A stretch of DNA of 64,000 bases. It comes from Ailanthus altissimus. Taxonomy: Eukaryota > Streptophyta > Magnoliopsida > Sapindales > Simaroubaceae. Location of the stretch: contig OX327683.1 of the NCBI GenBank assembly GCA_946807835.1, positions 31,121,001 through 31,185,000 on the forward strand, given 5' to 3'. The notes under the pieces were generated by a model that searched no databases, was not told the origin of the DNA, and worked only from the letters and a program-made list of their open reading frames with translations. Positions 61,891 to 64,000 of this stretch are shown here, in pieces. Within the stretch, counting starts at the first letter, position 1, and every line of letters starts with the position of its first letter. The position numbers were made by a program, and so were the translations under genes.

Positions 61891-62540
61891 TATAAATATT
61901 TATAACAAAAATAATAATAAAAATAATAAAATATTATTGTCCATTTCAAAAAATTATATGAAATAAACTATAAATATCAATAAGAGCACCAATTTTTTTT
62001 TAACATTTCTTATGTATAAAATTAGATTCCTTGCATGTTACCATGCAAATGGTCATTTTCCAACATTTCTTAATCAAATGCATGTATTAGTTTTCTCAAT
62101 CCTTAGCAAATTATCATTAGAATATGATTAAATACTTTAAGTGTATATGATTTAAACCATATATTTTACTGCACTTGTATTAATATTTTATTACACAATA
62201 CAAATGACTTCATTTCATAAGATGAAATGGTACCATTATTCCCATACTAAAAGCTAATAATCCATACCCAGTAATTATTAGCAACTTTAGTTAAGTGAAT
62301 AAATTCCACTTAACTCGTGTTCAAAAATTTTAGTCAAATAATTCTTTAAATACCAATTTAAAATTTTTGACGAGTTTTTACTAAGCACCCAGTATTATAT
62401 AATTTGATTGTAAATGTCTTGAAATGGACTTTACATTAAAAAATATATATATATTATAATCCTTGTTACCTTATTAATGCACTCTATCATCTAACCAATA
62501 CAATTTATTATTATCTTTAAATGATAGAGAGCCTTTAATA
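61891..62540. other. AT-rich junction between two copia relics
   Basis: No protein-like reading. In this orientation it should hold the end of one copia element and the upstream part (gag, protease) of the other; decay is too great to place LTRs. Confidence 0.4.
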
Positions 62541-64000
62541 TTCTTGCAATGATATTTACATACTGCATATTTTGACTATACATCTCGATGATTCTTAAAC
62601 TCATAGTAGTCACATACTCTCTAAATTTTTCAAAGAAAATCCCTTGTCATAGGATCAACCATCATCTCACCAAAGGGTATATAATCAACTTTTATTTCTT
62701 CCCTTTCTACTTTTGAATAAAAAGATGATGAATTAATTATCACAAAATACACTAATTGAATAATCAAGTATACTTAATTGTAGACTTTTTATAAACCTTT
62801 TAGACCACACAACAGTACTTATTATTATGCTATAAAAAAAATATATTTTACTTCTATGATTGAGCTTGCAACGCAACTTTATTTTTTACTTAACCAAGAA
62901 CACAACAGTTCCATCATAAAAATATATTACCACTTGTTGACTTTCTATCATCTAACTCACCTGTAAATCTGCATTGTAATAGTCAATAAGTTTTAGATCA
63001 TTTAATTCAAAATATAACTTTACATCTTTGGTGCCTTTATGATATCTCATAATTTTTTCAACCGTCTGTCATTATATTTTTCCTTGGATTTAATTGATAT
63101 CAACTTACAACTCTCAAATATATTTAGCCTTATGTTGGTCATTGCATACATTAGGCTTTCAAGTCTTTCTCAATTTTAGGATATAATTTATTATTGAGAT
63201 TTGTAGACTTGCACACATGTGTACTTACTGGTTTACAATTTGTCATATCCAAAAGTTTAAGTACTTTATCTAAATAATTTTCTTGATCTAGATATAGTAT
63301 TTTTAAGTTTTTATTTCTAAAATTTTTAATTCTTATAACATAAAATACTTCTTCTATGTCTTTTATTTTAAATTTTGAGTTTAGATATGATTTAGTTTGT
63401 ATCATCATATCCATGCAAACTATATGTCAATAATCTAATAGGCTCATATCGTATCCTAATTCTAAAATAGCTTAGTGGAACTTTAAATATCATTGTCTAT
63501 ATAATTGTTTAAATTTATATAATGATTTCTTTAACTTATAGACTTAGTTTTTATGTCCCTAAAAAAAAATTCGGACTAAAATATGTAAATGTCTTCTTTT
63601 AAGTTGTTGTTAAAAAAAGTTGTCTTAACATCTAATCGGTATAATTCAAAATCCATTCTTGCAACTATTGACATTAGTATTCTAATTGATGTGAATTTTG
63701 TTATTGAATAATATGTGTCAACAAAGTCTATTTTAAGTTTTTGTGTATAATTTTTAACTACTAGACGAGCTTTGTATCTATTTAAACTATTATTTGTTTT
63801 CAATTTTCTTTTAAGATTCCAATTTACACTCAATAAGTCTTTTACGACCTTGTTTCTACTTTTTAGAATCTATTTGTTATATTACACCGACATAATTTTT
63901 CGGATCATCACTTAATTGATTTTTACATCTTTAAGATTGAAGACATAATGGTCCTTCAACATTTGAGACAGTTCCATTTTTCTTTTTCATTTTCTTTTTC
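62540..64000 (-). pseudogene. Ty1/copia reverse transcriptase and RNase H remnant, runs off the window
   Basis: On the minus strand, from the window end downward: 'CKWNLKRKLKTNNSLNRYK' variant, 'RYKARLVVKNYTQKLKIDF', 'FTSIRILMSIVARMDFELY', 'RLDVKTTFFNNNLKEDIYI', then a broken stretch over the expected YVDD site, 'SYLNSKFKIKDIEEVFYVI', 'NCKPVSTHV', 'GTKDVKLYFELNDLKLI' and RNase H pieces near 62940-62640. RT and RNase H order is normal for copia. Since integrase at 61202-61890 lies after this RNase H, two separate copia elements are present. Confidence 0.8.

Overview
The window is nuclear DNA from a flowering plant, most likely a woody eudicot; I do not claim a species. The evidence is AT-rich DNA, split genes with GT-AG introns, plant-specific gene families and many decayed LTR retrotransposons. 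No tRNA, rRNA or CRISPR signal was seen.

Four cellular genes and one cellular pseudogene can be supported. (1) A NEK-family Ser/Thr kinase lies at 21099-25327 (+): 14 coding exons, about 610 aa, apparently intact. (2) A 2-oxoglutarate/Fe(II)-oxygenase-superfamily gene lies at 25794-32962 (+). It is broken by stops and frameshifts, and its first intron holds a gypsy element that is itself split by a solo LTR. (3) A FORKED-like/VAN3-binding-protein gene lies at 38489-41875 (+): 7 coding exons, about 484 aa. (4) A LIFEGUARD/BAX-inhibitor-1 family membrane protein lies at 42765-50276 (-). Its second intron carries a 5.6 kb gypsy element, and exon 2 has a one-base insertion that breaks the frame. 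(5) A chlorophyllase lies at 53530-54609 (+): 2 exons, about 316 aa, full catalytic triad. Genes 3 and 4 are tail to tail, about 0.9 kb apart.

The rest is mostly transposon debris. 0.6-2.9 kb is an old LTR pair with a short copia-like core. 10.9-15.3 kb is a decayed Mutator-like element (MULE) with a transposase relic and structured, inversely related outer segments. 17.5-18.6 kb and 33.4-34.7 kb hold two AT-rich arrays of the same ~42-bp unit, the second inside a hAT-like non-autonomous element. 26.1-31.7 kb is a gypsy/chromovirus relic. 43.6-49.3 kb is a second, more complete member of that gypsy family. 58.1-64.0 kb holds decayed Ty1/copia pol segments on the minus strand. Two related ~2.2 kb solo LTRs (28.0-30.2 and 58.95-61.2 kb) each keep an exact 5-bp target duplication.

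The most useful observations are the nested insertions with readable target-site duplications, the LIFEGUARD frameshift, the transition-biased stop codons and lost start codon of the gypsy element, the shared 42-bp minisatellite, and the MULE hairpin series. I found no convincing new multi-gene system. The new material is in transposon structure and gene damage.
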